Source: Bacillus sp. UNC438CL73TsuS30
Lineage (GTDB): Bacteria > Bacillota > Bacilli > Bacillales > Cytobacillaceae
Direction of reading: 5' to 3'
DNA: 64,000 nt
NCBI RefSeq assembly: GCF_000482325.1
Contig: NZ_KI535295.1
Span: 359,060-423,059 of the forward strand
Below, piece after piece: positions 59,516 to 64,000 of the stretch (its first letter is position 1; every line of letters starts with the position of its first letter). The position numbers and the translations under genes were made by a program. The notes under the pieces are model-generated. The model saw only the letters and a program-made list of their open reading frames with translations, did not search any database and was not told where the DNA came from.

Positions 59516-59544
59516 TTGACAACGCTTTCACTAGTTTATATACT
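59516..59544 (+). promoter_or_regulatory. glpFK promoter overlapped by a cre site
   Basis: TTGACA (59516-59521) and TATACT (59539-59544) are spaced by 17. TGACAACGCTTTCA (59517-59530) matches the CcpA cre consensus TGWAANCGNTNWCA at 13 of 14 positions, so carbon catabolite repression is expected. TTTCACTAGTTT occurs twice (59489 and 59526). Confidence 0.85.
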
Positions 59545-59575
59545 TTAATCAAGTTAATAGAATTGTGACGGAGAC

Positions 59576-59634
59576 AAGGAGATTCACGCGAAAGACCATG
59601 GTTTATGGTTTTTTCTGTGTGAATCTCCTTTTTT
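59576..59634 (+). terminator. GlpP-controlled leader terminator before glpF
   Basis: AAGGAGATTCAC (59576) and GTGAATCTCCTT (59619) form a perfect 12-bp stem, ending in TTTT. It lies between the promoter and glpF and is the expected GlpP antitermination target. Confidence 0.8.
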
Positions 59635-59682
59635 GTTTTCTGTCAGAATAAGCAACATATAATGAAAAAGGAGCGGTAAAAA

Positions 59683-62026
<2,344 letters not shown>

Positions 62027-62043
62027 ACTATTCTGTTTCTTAA

Positions 62044-62057
62044 ATATATGGTATAAT
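62044..62057 (+). promoter_or_regulatory. Extended -10 promoter of glpD
   Basis: TATAAT at 62052-62057 is preceded by TGG, giving an extended -10 (TGGTATAAT); no clear -35. The leader terminator begins about 33 bases downstream. Confidence 0.6.
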
Positions 62058-62090
62058 AAAACACAAGTTAATATATTGGCAGGAGAATTT

Positions 62091-62143
62091 GGAGAGACCA
62101 CAAAAACATTACCATTAGGTAATGTCTTTTGTGGTCTCTTTTT
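62091..62143 (+). terminator. GlpP-controlled leader terminator before glpD
   Basis: AGAGACCACAAAA (62093-62105) and TTTTGTGGTCTCT (62127-62139) form a perfect 13-bp stem, followed by T. Inside is an extra ACATTACC/GGTAATGT hairpin. It is the GlpP target for glpD. Confidence 0.8.
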
Positions 62144-62205
62144 ATTTCCCCTTAAAAATATCTAAGCATATAATAATAAGGCTTCTTAATCGGGAGGAAA
62201 AAATA

Positions 62206-63900
62206 ATGAAATTTTCCAATTTAAATCGTAAAGAGATTGTATCGAAATTAAAGGAAGAGAAGTTTGATGTTTTAGTTATTGGTGGTGGAATTACCGGAGC
62301 CGGTATCGCCCTTGATGCGTCTTCAAGAGGAATGAATACCGCACTGGTCGAAATGCAAGATTTTGCGGCAGGTACATCTAGCCGGTCTACAAAATTAGTG
62401 CATGGAGGATTAAGATATTTAAAACAATTTGAAGTGAAAATGGTCGCAGAAGTTGGGAAAGAACGTGCGATTGTCTATGAAAACGGCCCGCATGTCACTA
62501 CTCCAGAGTGGATGCTCCTGCCAATGCATAAAGGCGGAACATTTGGACCATTCTCTACTTCTATTGGTTTACGGGTTTATGATTTCTTAGCAGGAGTAAA
62601 AAAATCAGAACGAAGAACGATGTTATCTGCGGAGCAAACCCTTGCAAAAGAGCCGCTCGTTAAAAAAGAGGGCCTAAAAGGCGGGGGGTATTACGTAGAA
62701 TATCGTACTGATGATGCAAGACTAACAATTGAAGTAATGAAAGCGGCGATTGAAAAGGGTGCAACTGCCTGCAATTATACAAAAGTTACAAATCTTATCT
62801 ATGAAAATGGAATCGTTGTCGGTGTAATGGTCCAAGACCTGTTTTCAGGTGAAAAATATCAGGTCCGTGCGAAAAAAATTGTCAATGCAGCGGGTCCATG
62901 GGTAGATCAAATACGAGAAATGGACCATTCGAAAAAGGGAAAGGTTCTTCAGTTGACAAAAGGTGTCCATCTCGTAATTGATCAGTCCCGATTCCCTTTA
63001 AAGCAAGCCATTTATTTCGATACGCCAGATGGTCGAATGGTATTTGCAATCCCTCGAGATGGAAAGGCATATGTGGGCACAACAGATACATTTTATGACA
63101 AGGATAAAGCGCATCCTTATATGACATCAGCTGACCGTAGCTATATCATTAAGGCGATTAATTATATGTTTCCTGATGTGAAAATAACCGAGAAGGATAT
63201 TGAGTCCAACTGGGCAGGAGTTAGACCACTTATATATGAAGAAGGAAAAAAGGCATCTGAAATTTCTCGTAAGGATGAAATTTGGGAATCCAAAACAGGT
63301 CTAATTACGATTGCTGGAGGAAAATTAACGGGATATCGGAAAATGGCGGAAACGATTGTGGATTTACTTGTAGTGAAATTTAATGATGAAGAAGGGACGA
63401 ACTACCCGGCTTGTATGACGAAGAATATGCCAATTTCCGGCGGTGATGTTGGTGGTTCAAGCCATTTTTCAGACTATGTTGGTAGAAAGGTAAAAGTTGG
63501 TCTCGAAGTGGGTTTAACGAAGGAAGAGGCAGAACAATTAGCAAAAATATATGGCTCAAATATTGAAGACGTTTTTGATCTTCTTAATACGTATAAAAAT
63601 GATGCTGCTCGATATGGATTACCACTCCCATTATTTGCTAAATTAATTTATTCGATTCGCTATGAGATGGCAGCAACTCCAAGTGATTTCTTTAATCGCC
63701 GAACAGGTGCGATCTTGTTCAATATTCAACTTGTACAAAAATGGAAGAACCAGGTTATAGCTTATATGGCTGATCAATTTGGATGGAACGAGCAAGAAAA
63801 GCAAAAATATACCAATGAATTGGAAGAAGCCCTGATACGTGCCGTAATACCAATTGATGAACAGAATAATGAATTTCCTAAGGCAGTAGGCGGAAATTAA
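62206..63900 (+). CDS. glpD: Aerobic glycerol-3-phosphate dehydrogenase
   Basis: 564 residues from ATG 62206 after GGGAGGAAA; 28 upstream in-frame codons lie inside the leader. FAD motif [19 protein letters not shown] (about 23-41), [36 protein letters not shown] and [19 protein letters not shown]. Oxidises glycerol-3-phosphate to dihydroxyacetone phosphate, delivering electrons to quinone. Confidence 0.96.
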   Translation: MKFSNLNRKEIVSKLKEEKFDVLVIGGGITGAGIALDASSRGMNTALVEMQDFAAGTSSRSTKLVHGGLRYLKQFEVKMVAEVGKERAIVYENGPHVTTPEWMLLPMHKGGTFGPFSTSIGLRVYDFLAGVKKSERRTMLSAEQTLAKEPLVKKEGLKGGGYYVEYRTDDARLTIEVMKAAIEKGATACNYTKVTNLIYENGIVVGVMVQDLFSGEKYQVRAKKIVNAAGPWVDQIREMDHSKKGKVLQLTKGVHLVIDQSRFPLKQAIYFDTPDGRMVFAIPRDGKAYVGTTDTFYDKDKAHPYMTSADRSYIIKAINYMFPDVKITEKDIESNWAGVRPLIYEEGKKASEISRKDEIWESKTGLITIAGGKLTGYRKMAETIVDLLVVKFNDEEGTNYPACMTKNMPISGGDVGGSSHFSDYVGRKVKVGLEVGLTKEEAEQLAKIYGSNIEDVFDLLNTYKNDAARYGLPLPLFAKLIYSIRYEMAATPSDFFNRRTGAILFNIQLVQKWKNQVIAYMADQFGWNEQEKQKYTNELEEALIRAVIPIDEQNNEFPKAVGGN

Positions 63901-63907
63901 GAGTTGA

Positions 63908-63935
63908 CGGGCCGTAATTTTTTGCGGCCTTTCTG
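63908..63935 (+). terminator. Probable terminator after glpD
   Basis: GGCCG and CGGCC pair around AATTTTTTG region, followed by TTTCTG. Short stem. Confidence 0.5.
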
Positions 63936-64000
63936 TATTTTTGTGAGCTTTACTACTGTTCAAGTGATTAAGAAAATGATATTCTATCCTTTGTATTATT

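Overview
The window is a chromosomal segment of an AT-rich, endospore-forming Gram-positive bacterium of the family Bacillaceae. Spore genes are scattered throughout: spoIIP, an alpha/beta-type SASP, a gerA-type operon, a gerPB-like gene, spo0E, YjcZ-type microproteins and a SleB-type hydrolase. Gene neighbours match the kinE / mtn / spo0E / clpE / ykvI / kinD / mhqR / ykvS / ykvT neighbourhood of Bacillus subtilis, rearranged and with insertions. Other traits (PEP carboxylase, RF3, FixABCX, a fused 2-oxoacid:ferredoxin oxidoreductase) point away from B. subtilis itself and toward a Neobacillus/Mesobacillus-like lineage; that placement is inference. I saw no tRNA, rRNA, CRISPR array or intact prophage.

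Layout. 0-5.6 kb: start of an alpha/beta hydrolase, an IDEAL-domain protein, spoIIP, the copper cluster ycnK-ycnJ-ycnI and a YczE-type membrane protein. 5.8-14.3 kb: a DapL-like aminotransferase, an SRPBCC protein, a secreted cadherin-like protein, ppc, an orphan HExxH protein and a CwlO-type DL-endopeptidase. 14.4-20.4 kb: a spore germination receptor operon (small membrane protein, then B, A, C subunits), two YjcZ-type microproteins, a LysM-SleB hydrolase and a YkvA-type protein. 20.5-27.7 kb: an FtsH-like protease, prfC, sigI-rsgI, a SASP and small proteins.

27.8-29.2 kb is the only accessory-looking stretch. It holds a decayed IS1182-type transposase, a 120-bp GC-rich dispersed element, a 40-bp collapsed copy of it in the opposite orientation, and seven exact-period 52-bp tandem repeats with a conserved potential hairpin lying inside the transposase remnant.

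29.2-47.3 kb: a B12-binding radical SAM protein, the ferredoxin oxidoreductase pair, a sensor kinase, the methionine salvage genes (mtnK, mtnE, mtnWXBD) with two SAM-I riboswitches, spo0E, a ZIP transporter and the complete fixABCX operon. 47.4-58.9 kb: a gerPB-like gene beside an HTH remnant, a hemerythrin protein behind an Fnr-type site, an Fsr-type exporter, a KinD-like kinase, an mhqR-like gene, an M3 oligopeptidase, clpE with CtsR operators, ykvI and ykvS. 58.9-64 kb: glpP, glpF, glpK and glpD, with terminator/antiterminator leaders before glpF and glpD and a cre site over the glpF promoter.

Two functional themes stand out. One is low-potential electron flow: the OFOR can reduce ferredoxin, FixABCX can exchange electrons between NADH, quinone and ferredoxin, and the Fnr-type site suggests oxygen control nearby. 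The other is RNA-level control: SAM riboswitches and GlpP-type antitermination leaders. No single undescribed system is proven. The best candidates for something new are the 52-bp structured repeat array and the regulation of the ferredoxin-linked operons.
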